A DNA stretch of 18,976 nucleotides, from contig CAYSPS010000016.1 of the NCBI GenBank assembly GCA_964432975.1, forward strand, positions 1-18,976, written 5' to 3'. This document shows positions 1 to 6,183 of the stretch, in pieces. The notes beneath the pieces were generated by a model. That model was not told the DNA's origin. It saw only the letters and a list, made by a program, of their open reading frames with translations, and ran no database searches. Both the position numbers and the translations under genes were made by a program. Origin of the DNA: CAYSPS01 sp964432975 (lineage in GTDB: Bacteria; Babelota; Babeliae; Babelales; UBA12409). Every line of letters begins with the position of its first letter. Positions within the stretch are counted from its first letter, which is position 1.

Positions 1-13
1 CACCGTCAATTTT

Positions 14-451
14 CTAGTTTGATTTGAGGCGCGCACGTTGCTCTGCTTCTAAACGAACAAGAACGCGTGGTAGTGCCTCAAAATATGCAGGAACAATTGC
101 ATCAGTTTTATCAATAACCACGTATCTTGAACAACGGACGATCTTGCGCAATATACCCCGAATTACCAGTATTCGATTTACTTCCATTCTAATATCATTA
201 TCCTCTATCAATTCAACATCACAACCAGCAACCCACAAAAGTAATTGAAATAGAAGAGGTTCAGTACACGCCATGTTGTATAGACTTTGTTCAGCACGCT
301 GACATTGTTCCCGATGCAGTGCGTCAACAACGAGAGGTATCTTCACTCGTTCAATTATTTTTGGTGATTCGCATCGGTCCTCAAACGCTCCGTGGTACAT
401 AGCACTCAAACTGTTTGCACAAAAATATAGAGAAAGCATGTACTTCTTCAT
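14..451 (-). CDS. Small secreted protein of unknown family
   Basis: Encodes 145 residues. The ATG at 451 is chosen because it is preceded by a good Shine-Dalgarno (CAGGGAG, 6 nt upstream) and starts a signal-peptide-like N-terminus (MKKYMLSLYFCANSLSA); the same frame is open further upstream to 685 but that part overlaps the divergent gene and has no RBS. The likely signal peptidase site is after SLSA, followed by Met-Tyr. The mature part is mixed helical, with Cys residues near positions 27, 50, 62, 76 and 106, so disulfides or metal binding are possible. The middle has a hydrophobic stretch (LLFQLLLWVAG) and the C-terminus is basic. I do not recognise a domain. It faces the ligD-type genes divergently. 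Function unknown; export is inferred from the N-terminus only. Confidence 0.7.
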   Translation of the reverse strand: MKKYMLSLYFCANSLSAMYHGAFEDRCESPKIIERVKIPLVVDALHREQCQRAEQSLYNMACTEPLLFQLLLWVAGCDVELIEDNDIRMEVNRILVIRGILRKIVRCSRYVVIDKTDAIVPAYFEALPRVLVRLEAEQRARLKSN

Positions 452-484
452 AAATGACTCCCTGAGTAAAAAATGGTTTCTAAA

Positions 485-512
485 AGTGTACAGAGAAGAA
501 ACCAGTTGGCAA
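485..512 (-). promoter_or_regulatory. Candidate sigma70-type promoter of the 14-451 gene
   Basis: On the minus strand, TTGCCA (512-507) and TACACT (490-485) are separated by 16 bp, close to the TTGACA/TATAAT consensus. The -35 lies exactly in the centre of the 15-bp inverted repeat at 493-525. Position relative to the gene (about 35 bp upstream of the ATG) fits. Inferred by eye. Confidence 0.4.
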
Positions 513-525
513 CTGGTTTCTTCTC
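493..525. repeat. Perfect 15-bp inverted repeat (hairpin or operator)
   Basis: GAGAAGAAACCAGTT (493-507), a 3-nt loop (GGC), then its exact complement (511-525). It sits in the intergenic region between two divergent genes (14-451 and 596-1180). Neither side has a convincing T-run, so it is a poor intrinsic terminator. Its centre coincides with the candidate -35 of the minus-strand gene, which favours a protein-binding operator, or a structured 5' region if transcription starts further upstream. Confidence 0.75.
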
Positions 526-595
526 CTGATTTGTACGCAAATATTGCGCACGCTCCAACTTCTCTCTTAATCTTGTATCTAAATCGAGATAAAGC

Positions 596-1180
596 ATGAA
601 AAACACATCGATAAAAACATATAGCCAAAAGCGCGACTTTAAAAAAACATCTGAGCCGCGGCCACAACGCATAACTAAAAAACAAAAAAAATTACCCATC
701 TTTGTGATTCAAGAACATCATGCACGCCATCTACACTGGGATTTGCGCTTAGAAATCGATGGCGTTATGCCATCATGGGCATTACCCAAGGGACCGTCGC
801 TTAATCCAACAATTAAGCGCTTAGCCGTGCGCACAGAAGACCATCCTATTCCATACGCACATTTTGAAGGAACCATTCCAGAAGGTGAATATGGCGCTGG
901 CACCGTCATGGTGTGGGACATTGGCACGTATGAAAATTTGCACATGCACGATGACAAATTAGTACCCATGAAAACTTGTTTACAACAAGGCCGTATGGAA
1001 TTTTTGTTGCACGGTACAAAATTGCACGGCGCATATGTTATGATTCGTCTCAAAGATGGCAAAAGTTGGCTGTTTTTTAAAAAAAACGACGCGTATGCAC
1101 GTGATACAGATATTTTAAAAGAAAATAAATCAGCACTCACCGGACGCACAATTGCGCAAATAAAAAATAATGAAACATAA
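596..1180 (+). CDS. LigD-type DNA 3'-phosphoesterase (stand-alone PE domain)
   Basis: A 194-residue protein that is the 3'-phosphoesterase domain of bacterial NHEJ ligase LigD as a separate polypeptide. The family processes 3' ends by removing a terminal ribonucleotide and 3'-phosphate at breaks. The N-terminal LigD signature YSQKRDFKKTSEP is at 9-21. The catalytic/metal set is complete: H41, H47, D49, R51 (in QEHHARHLHWDLRLE) and H83 (TEDHP), each one residue off the Pseudomonas LigD numbering I recall (H42, H48, D50, R52, H84). K65 and R75 are also present, as is EGTIPEGEYGAGTV. The start ATG has only a weak RBS (GAGATAAAGC). The polymerase gene follows 10 nt after the stop, so the pair is probably one transcript. 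The ligase domain is absent. Family assignment is firm; the in vivo role depends on a ligase elsewhere. Confidence 0.93.
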   Translation: MKNTSIKTYSQKRDFKKTSEPRPQRITKKQKKLPIFVIQEHHARHLHWDLRLEIDGVMPSWALPKGPSLNPTIKRLAVRTEDHPIPYAHFEGTIPEGEYGAGTVMVWDIGTYENLHMHDDKLVPMKTCLQQGRMEFLLHGTKLHGAYVMIRLKDGKSWLFFKKNDAYARDTDILKENKSALTGRTIAQIKNNET

Positions 1181-1190
1181 AAGGGGGAAC

Positions 1191-2078
1191 ATGAGCACGC
1201 GCACGATTGAAAATCATGCGATCACGCTCGTTAATGAACGTAAAATTTTATTTCCAAAATCACGCATCACTAAACAAGATCTACTTTTGTATTATCAGCG
1301 AATCGCACCATATTTATTGCCGTTAATTCACAACCACCCCATTGCACTGAATCGATTCCCAGATGGAATCAATCATGAAGGTTTTTATCAAAAAAATATC
1401 GGCTCTTATTTTCCAAAATGGATCGGCCGTATTGCGATCAAACATCGTGGTGATACACAAAGCACCACCTATGCGCTGTGTAACGATCTTGCCACGCTCA
1501 TTTATTTGGCAAATCAAGCAACGATTACCATTCATACCTGGCTCAGCTGTGTCGGCAAACTTCACTTTCCTGATCGCATGATTTTTGATTTAGATCCAGC
1601 AAAAGTACCACGAGATTGGCAACTTGTTGTTGATACTGCGCAGGAGATAAAAAAAGCTCTTGAGGGTTATGAACTAGAATCATTTATCATGACAACTGGC
1701 GCGCATGGCGTGCATGTTGTTGTGCCGCTTGCACAACAACAATCGTTTAGTGTTGTCAAAAAATTTGCCCGCTCGCTTGCACATCAGTTATGCACCAAGC
1801 ACCCTCAGCATCTTACACTTGATATGCGCAAGCAACAGCGTGGCAACAAATTATTTATTGATACGCTTCGTAATCAATGGGCACAACTTGCCGTTGCCCC
1901 ATATAGTGTGCGTGCGCGTGAAGGTGCACCAGTTGCCACACCGCTTGCATGGCATGAATTAAGTGATCCTGCAATGCATTCACAGCGTTACACTATCGAA
2001 AATATCTTTAGGCGGCTCGGACATGCCAATAATCCCTGGCACCACTTTTATGACAGCATGCGCATGTTGCCAGATTAG
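1191..2078 (+). CDS. LigD-type primase-polymerase (stand-alone POL domain)
   Basis: A 295-residue archaeo-eukaryotic primase (AEP) superfamily polymerase of the LigD POL type, which in NHEJ fills gaps and adds nucleotides, often ribonucleotides, at break ends. The ATG at 1191 is preferred over an in-frame ATG at 1170 because a strong RBS (AAAAGGGGG, 1179-1187) precedes it. Visible motifs: LNRFPDGINHEGFYQKN (53-69); metal-binding D133 and D135 in FDLDP; TTGAHGVHVVVPL (168-180) with the conserved H175; and the third acidic residue D224 in KLFIDTLRN; then APYSVRAREGAPVATPL. Length is normal for a lone POL domain. It lies 10 nt after the phosphoesterase gene and converges on leuS. Its stop codon lies in the left copy of a 13-bp direct repeat. 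Confidence 0.93.
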   Translation: MSTRTIENHAITLVNERKILFPKSRITKQDLLLYYQRIAPYLLPLIHNHPIALNRFPDGINHEGFYQKNIGSYFPKWIGRIAIKHRGDTQSTTYALCNDLATLIYLANQATITIHTWLSCVGKLHFPDRMIFDLDPAKVPRDWQLVVDTAQEIKKALEGYELESFIMTTGAHGVHVVVPLAQQQSFSVVKKFARSLAHQLCTKHPQHLTLDMRKQQRGNKLFIDTLRNQWAQLAVAPYSVRAREGAPVATPLAWHELSDPAMHSQRYTIENIFRRLGHANNPWHHFYDSMRMLPD

Positions 2079-2079
2079 C
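2067..2079. repeat. 13-bp direct repeat, left copy
   Basis: TTGCCAGATTAGC, identical to 2222-2234. This copy contains the last codons and TAG stop of the polymerase gene. The two copies bracket the 142-bp palindrome-rich segment exactly. Confidence 0.85.
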
Positions 2080-2221
2080 ACATAAGATTTCTTGCGAAAT
2101 CGTAAATTAAATTTTTAATTTCGCCCGTGCATTCATCCCCTCGATACATTCGGCTTCGCCGAACACTCGGGGCGAACGGAATGTTATTGCCGTTCGTGGT
2201 GAGTGACTTCGAAAAAGTCTA
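2080..2221. repeat. REP-like multi-hairpin intergenic element
   Basis: Five inverted repeats are packed in 142 bp: GATTTC-TTGC-GAAATC (2086-2101); AAATTAAA-TT-TTTAATTT (2104-2121); TTCGGC-TTC-GCCGAA (2149-2163), nested in CCCCTCGA...TCGGGG (2137-2172); CGAACGG-10 nt-CCGTTCG (2173-2196); and GACTT-CGAAA-AAGTC (2205-2219). The middle part has the look of two REP units facing outward from CGAACGG/CCGTTCG, one reading CCGTTCGCCCCGAG on the minus strand and the other CCGTTCGTGGTGAG on the plus strand, a REPIN-like arrangement. It lies between convergent genes and could also act as a bidirectional terminator. Exact flanking by a 13-bp direct repeat suggests insertion. No transposase is in the window. 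Confidence 0.7.
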
Positions 2222-2234
2222 TTGCCAGATTAGC
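2222..2234. repeat. 13-bp direct repeat, right copy
   Basis: TTGCCAGATTAGC, identical to 2067-2079. This copy overlaps the TAA stop of leuS (2232-2230). Removing one copy plus the intervening element would leave the polymerase and leuS stop codons overlapping tail to tail. Confidence 0.85.
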
Positions 2235-4671
2235 GTACAACGAAATTTACCAAACGATCAGCAACAAACACCGTATTAACAATCTTTTTTTCTGCCAGCC
2301 ATTGTGCGGCTGCTTGCTGTGCACGTGCAACAATAACATCTTGCGACTCGCCAACATGCGCGCTCACAGTGCAGCGTAATTTGCCATTAATTTGCACCGC
2401 AATCTCAATCGGTTTTTGTGTAACAAGCTTTTGATCATATGTTGGCCAACGGCATTCAGCAAGTCTTTTGTGCAATACCCGCTCAAGTAGTTCGCTCGCA
2501 ATATGTGGTACAAAAATCGAAAGTGACGCAAGCACATCTTGCGCACTTTGTGCGCTCAAGCGCATGTTATTTTCTGTTGCATCGTTAAGAAATTCCATGA
2601 GCGCAGATATGGCAGTATTTGGTTTAAAATTGTGTAAACGCGTTTGAAAATCATGCAAAAAAACATGCACCCGTTGTTTAACACTTGCTTCTTCATGCGA
2701 TGTAATGACATCGCCTGCGGTAAAATAATTCCAAAGCTTAATCAAGAACCGACGCATGCCTTCAAGACCATTGTCCTGCCACACACAGTCTAAATCCGCC
2801 GGACCTATAAACATAATGTACAAACGCAACGCATCAGCACCGTATTGCGCAACAACATCATCTGGATTAACAACATTACCCTTGGACTTAGACATTTTTT
2901 CAATCAAGCCAGACTTCTCTGAATACTTGAGAATCATGCCCTGATTGAATAAGCGCGTAAAGGGCTCATCAAAGGATACATACCCCAAGTCTGCAAGAAC
3001 TTTGACATAAAAACGCGCGTACAATAAATGCAAAATGGCATGCTCGATGCCACCAACATATAAATCAACAGGCAGCCAATATGCAAGATCTTTCATATGC
3101 CATGGCTTATCACGCAACTGCGGGTCTGGATAGCGCAAAAAGTACCAGCAAGAACCTGCCCATTGTGGCATTGTATTTGTTTCACGCTGCGCTGGGCCCT
3201 TACAATTTGGACATGCCGTATTTACCCAGTCAACAATAGCAGCAAGAGGTGATTCGCCAGTACCAGTTGGTTCATAATGTTCAACATCAGGCAACAACAC
3301 CGGCAACTGATCTTCTGGAACAGGTACGGTTCCACACACAGGACAATGAATTAATGGAATCGGTTCGCCCCAATAGCGCTGACGTGAAAAAATCCAATCA
3401 CGCAATTTATAATTCACGTCGCGCTTACCTAAACCCTTTTGTTCCAAATACTGCGTAATTTTTTTAACACCTTCAGTTCGCGCATCCAAGCCATTCCACA
3501 CACCACTGTTGATTAAAACGCCATCACCAACATATGCCTCAAGCATAGTACCTTTGACATCTTTTTTTACCTCTTTATGATCAATGACTTGCTTAATGGG
3601 CAAATGATGCGCAATCGCAAATTCAAAATCGCGGACGTCATGTGCAGGAACTGCCATAACAATACCAGTACCATAATCTGGCAAAACATAACTGGCAATG
3701 TACACCGGAACTTTTGCATCCGTCAGTGGACATGTTGCATACGCACCGGTAAACACACCGTTCTTTTCTTTATCAAGCTGACGCTCAAAAGATGTCATTG
3801 ATGTAACTTGATTACGATAGGCACGCACAGGCTCAAGTTGTTCTGGTGTAACAATATCAAGTACACATTTAAGTTCAGGTGCTATTACCAAATATGTGAC
3901 CCCACACAACGTGTCTGGCCGTGTTGTAAAAACGGGCAATTCAACGATATCGCCATGATGATCCTGCGTGTGAAACTGCACAAGGCAACCGACACTTTTG
4001 CCAATCCAGTTGCGCTGCATAAGTTTCACGCGCTCAGGCCAATCAAGACGATCAAGCCCGTGCAGTAATTTTTCTGCATAATCAGTAATCCGAAGCATCC
4101 ATTGCGGCATCTGCTTTTGCACTACTTTTGCGCCACACCGCTCACAGCCGCCATTAATAACTTCTTCGTTAGCAATACCAGTCTTGCATGATGGACACCA
4201 ATTAATCGGACGATTCGCTCGATACGCAAGCCCCGCTTTGTACATCTTGAGAAAAATCCATTGCGTCCACTTGTAATAATCCGGATCAGTTGTATCTAAT
4301 TCTTTACTCCAATCAAACAAACAACCAACTTCTTTGAGCTGACGCCGAAAGTTTGCAATGTTGCGCTCAACATTAATGCGTGGATGAATTTTCTTTTTAA
4401 TAGCATCGTTTTCTGCAGGCGAGCCAAATGCGTCGTAGCCCATGGGATGCAAAACATTATATCCTTCAAGCCACTTTGCACGTGCATATAAATCTGACAA
4501 CACATAGCTGCGCCAATGCCCCATATGCAACCCTGCACCAGAAGGATAGGGAAACATATCCAAACAATAAAATTTTTTCTCAGTTGCAGAAATTGGACGC
4601 GTCACCGCATCAGGGTGCTGCTCCCATTTTTCGCGCCATTTTTTTTCTATGGCATGTGGATCGTAATTCAT
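2230..4671 (-). CDS. leuS: Leucyl-tRNA synthetase
   Basis: Class I aminoacyl-tRNA synthetase charging tRNA-Leu. From the ATG at 4671 the protein is 813 residues, within the usual bacterial range. It has HMGH at 49-52 (class I HIGH motif), KMSKS at 592-596, the CP1 editing domain (TTRPDTLCGVTY, then VMAVPAHDVRDFEFA) and two zinc-type CxxC clusters (CPSCKTG with CERCG; CPVCGT with CPNCKG). The C-terminal LeuRS domain contains VQINGKLR. ATGs at 4674 and 4671 are adjacent; the GGAG at 4680-4677 is 5 nt from the second and only 2 nt from the first, so 4671 is preferred. A TTG at 4692 is unlikely. Single gene, convergent with the LigD polymerase across the palindromic element. Confidence 0.97.
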   Translation of the reverse strand: MNYDPHAIEKKWREKWEQHPDAVTRPISATEKKFYCLDMFPYPSGAGLHMGHWRSYVLSDLYARAKWLEGYNVLHPMGYDAFGSPAENDAIKKKIHPRINVERNIANFRRQLKEVGCLFDWSKELDTTDPDYYKWTQWIFLKMYKAGLAYRANRPINWCPSCKTGIANEEVINGGCERCGAKVVQKQMPQWMLRITDYAEKLLHGLDRLDWPERVKLMQRNWIGKSVGCLVQFHTQDHHGDIVELPVFTTRPDTLCGVTYLVIAPELKCVLDIVTPEQLEPVRAYRNQVTSMTSFERQLDKEKNGVFTGAYATCPLTDAKVPVYIASYVLPDYGTGIVMAVPAHDVRDFEFAIAHHLPIKQVIDHKEVKKDVKGTMLEAYVGDGVLINSGVWNGLDARTEGVKKITQYLEQKGLGKRDVNYKLRDWIFSRQRYWGEPIPLIHCPVCGTVPVPEDQLPVLLPDVEHYEPTGTGESPLAAIVDWVNTACPNCKGPAQRETNTMPQWAGSCWYFLRYPDPQLRDKPWHMKDLAYWLPVDLYVGGIEHAILHLLYARFYVKVLADLGYVSFDEPFTRLFNQGMILKYSEKSGLIEKMSKSKGNVVNPDDVVAQYGADALRLYIMFIGPADLDCVWQDNGLEGMRRFLIKLWNYFTAGDVITSHEEASVKQRVHVFLHDFQTRLHNFKPNTAISALMEFLNDATENNMRLSAQSAQDVLASLSIFVPHIASELLERVLHKRLAECRWPTYDQKLVTQKPIEIAVQINGKLRCTVSAHVGESQDVIVARAQQAAAQWLAEKKIVNTVFVADRLVNFVVR

Positions 4672-4704
4672 CATGGCTCCACGACGTAACAATTACTTTA
4701 TGTT

Positions 4705-4713
4705 AGTGTAGCA
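4705..4713 (-). promoter_or_regulatory. Candidate extended -10 promoter of leuS
   Basis: The minus strand reads TGCTACACT (4713-4705), an extended -10 (TGN plus TACACT), about 35 bp upstream of the leuS ATG. No good -35 is seen at 17 bp. The same TGCTAC core occurs before rseP (TGCTACGCT) and uvrC (TGCTACAAT). Confidence 0.4.
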
Positions 4714-4814
4714 AATTTATGCATTTTTGATATGCACAACACACTCCGGCTTGTTATTTTTTATAAGTTGTTTTAATGTGTTTGGGTTAAGCAGTGCGGT
4801 GGGATAGGAGAAGA

Positions 4815-5528
4815 GTGAGCGGCAAAGGGCCTTGGCAGCAACAAGCAAGGCCTTTTTTAAACAAAGCTTTGCAAAAAACAGTGAACAAAAACGTTGATTC
4901 CACGTCATCTGCACTTATAACCCCAAAGCATGAACAAATTTTAGTCATTCCGCGTGCACATATTTTTTATAACAATATTGCGTGGCACGGTTTGTATCGT
5001 ACTGACTTTGCGCCCTATACAAAAATAATACAACAGTATGGTGAATTCAAACCACGCATGCTCATGGAAAACGACGAAACGTATAAACAAATTATCCCGT
5101 ATCTTGTTTTTTTATACAAAGACAAAATTTTTGTAATGGAGCGTAAACACACAGCAAGTGAACAACGCCTGGCGAGCAAGCTAAGCATTGGCATTGGGGG
5201 ACATATTCGCCAAACTGATCAAGCATGCAATAATATTTTTGCGTGGGCGCAACGAGAATTTCATGAAGAAGTAGCGTATTGCGGTACTTTTCAAACAACA
5301 GCGCTTGGAATTATTAATGACGACGGTGATAGTGTTGGCCGCGTACATCTTGGGTTTGTTTTTTTACTTCATGCAGACAGCAATCACATTACCATCAAAG
5401 ATGAACACAAGCGCGCAGATTTAATAAATCTACATGAAATTTCTGATTTCACGCGCTTTGAAAATTGGAGTCAGCTTGTGCTGCAAGAACTGCAAAATCA
5501 CACATCTATTACACATGATCAGTTATAA
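4815..5528 (+). CDS. Nudix hydrolase family protein
   Basis: A Nudix-fold protein with an N-terminal extension. Members typically hydrolyse nucleoside diphosphate-linked compounds; the substrate cannot be read here. The N-terminal part (EQILVIPRAHIF ... PYLVFLYKDKIFVMERK) and SIGIGGHI match the subfamily whose Nudix box carries an insertion. The catalytic helix is present as REFHEEV, with RE and EE intact, while the Glu of the canonical Gx5E segment is not evident. No in-frame ATG lies upstream of the conserved domain. GTG at 4815 has AGGAG 4 nt upstream (237 residues); GTG at 4794 and GTG at 4881 are alternatives. The 4881 start would place the gene entirely after the hairpin at 4824-4858. 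The 3' end overlaps the convergent lipoprotein gene by 20 nt. Confidence 0.82.
   Translation: MSGKGPWQQQARPFLNKALQKTVNKNVDSTSSALITPKHEQILVIPRAHIFYNNIAWHGLYRTDFAPYTKIIQQYGEFKPRMLMENDETYKQIIPYLVFLYKDKIFVMERKHTASEQRLASKLSIGIGGHIRQTDQACNNIFAWAQREFHEEVAYCGTFQTTALGIINDDGDSVGRVHLGFVFLLHADSNHITIKDEHKRADLINLHEISDFTRFENWSQLVLQELQNHTSITHDQL
4824..4858 (+). terminator. Intrinsic-terminator-like hairpin at the 5' end of the Nudix gene
   Basis: GGCCTTG (4828-4834), an 11-nt loop, CAAGGCC (4846-4852), then TTTTTT (4853-4858). The upstream AAAG (4824-4827) can pair with the first T residues, one as a G-T wobble. This is a textbook rho-independent terminator on the plus strand, yet no plus-strand gene precedes it (leuS is antisense). 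It therefore ends either a short transcript started in about 4740-4815 or acts as an attenuator of the Nudix gene. Confidence 0.65.
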
Positions 5529-6060
5529 CAAACGTCTTGGTATCTTTTTTAAGAATACCAGATAATCGCACGCGCGGTTTGATATTTGCGCGCTCGCATA
5601 CTTCAGCAAGTATATGCTCTGACGCCTGCACACGATATGAAACTGCACTCGAATCAGGAATAAAGACGACTTTATGATTGTTATCAAATGATAAAGCCCC
5701 ATCAAACGAACCGCCAATCGAAGATAGCGAAAAATCATCACGCTCAAGCTTGCGCGCAATCACGTCAATCGCAAGCGGTGCGTGTGCCGAGACGGCACAT
5801 GTGTAATATGCCTGTTCATATTTTTTATTACTACAATGACACGCAACATGTTTAAGCCCCTTAACAGACTCAAGTGTTTTTAAAACTGATAATACACATT
5901 GTTTGCATTCAACACCAAGCACCGTAAACGTATACTTTTTTGTTGGATTTATTGGTGCAATTTTACGCGTGTAATGCCACCGTTTACATGAGCAAAATAC
6001 GAGTGCAAAACACAGCAGCGCCATCATGCGCGGGAAAGACTTGACAACAAATTTAGCCAT
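5509..6060 (-). CDS. Putative lipoprotein with HMA-like (heavy-metal-associated) domain
   Basis: A 183-residue protein from the ATG at 6060, beginning MAKFVVKSFPRMMALLCFALVFCSC, a signal sequence ending in a lipobox-like FCSC. Then comes an HMA/ferredoxin-like segment, KYTFTVLGVECKQCVLSVLK, whose GVECKQC resembles the GMxCxxC metal loop of copper/mercury chaperones. The rest (a CHC cluster, IGGSFDGALSFDNNHKV) resembles repeats of the same fold but is unrecognised. The frame stays open to a GTG at 6135 with an abutting G-rich RBS (AGGGGGG); that start would give an unusually long n-region, so 6060 is preferred without certainty. It is the last gene of the pilus operon, 123 nt after pilQ, so it may serve envelope metal or thiol chemistry rather than pilus assembly. 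The stop overlaps the convergent Nudix gene by 20 nt. Confidence 0.65.
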   Translation of the reverse strand: MAKFVVKSFPRMMALLCFALVFCSCKRWHYTRKIAPINPTKKYTFTVLGVECKQCVLSVLKTLESVKGLKHVACHCSNKKYEQAYYTCAVSAHAPLAIDVIARKLERDDFSLSSIGGSFDGALSFDNNHKVVFIPDSSAVSYRVQASEHILAEVCERANIKPRVRLSGILKKDTKTFVITDHV

Positions 6061-6141
6061 TGTTAGTATCATGCCAGCATAAAAAAAATTTTGAAAAAAC
6101 GTCCCTAACGAACAATACGTTTTAGTATTGTTCACCCCCCT

Positions 6142-6172
6142 ATCCCTTCAGCTTGTTCTAAGTTGAAGGGAT
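6142..6172. repeat. 13-bp stem hairpin between pilQ and the lipoprotein gene
   Basis: ATCCCTTCAGCTT (6142-6154), loop GTTCT, AAGTTGAAGGGAT (6160-6172), with one G-T wobble. On the minus strand it lies 11 nt after the pilQ stop and just before the G-rich tract at 6140-6135; no T-run follows, so it is a weak terminator there. It may stabilise the pilQ mRNA 3' end or limit read-through to the lipoprotein gene. On the plus strand it is followed by a T-rich stretch (TTAAATTTTTG). Confidence 0.6.
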
Positions 6173-6183
6173 TTAAATTTTTG

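Noticed and set aside
452..685. N-terminal extension of the first minus-strand reading frame up to 685
   Set aside because: It overlaps the divergent phosphoesterase gene and the promoter/hairpin region; a good RBS and a signal peptide start at 451.
718..1149. Long open frame on the minus strand inside the phosphoesterase gene
   Set aside because: Antisense shadow of a gene with a complete, conserved active site; no RBS and no recognisable protein.
2080..2221. CRISPR array
   Set aside because: The repeats are different hairpins, not a regularly spaced direct repeat with spacers.
4786..4858. SRP 4.5S RNA or another known structured RNA
   Set aside because: The conserved SRP apical loop (GGAAGGAAGCAG-like) is absent and no tRNA or tmRNA features are seen; kept only as a possible unnamed small RNA or attenuator.
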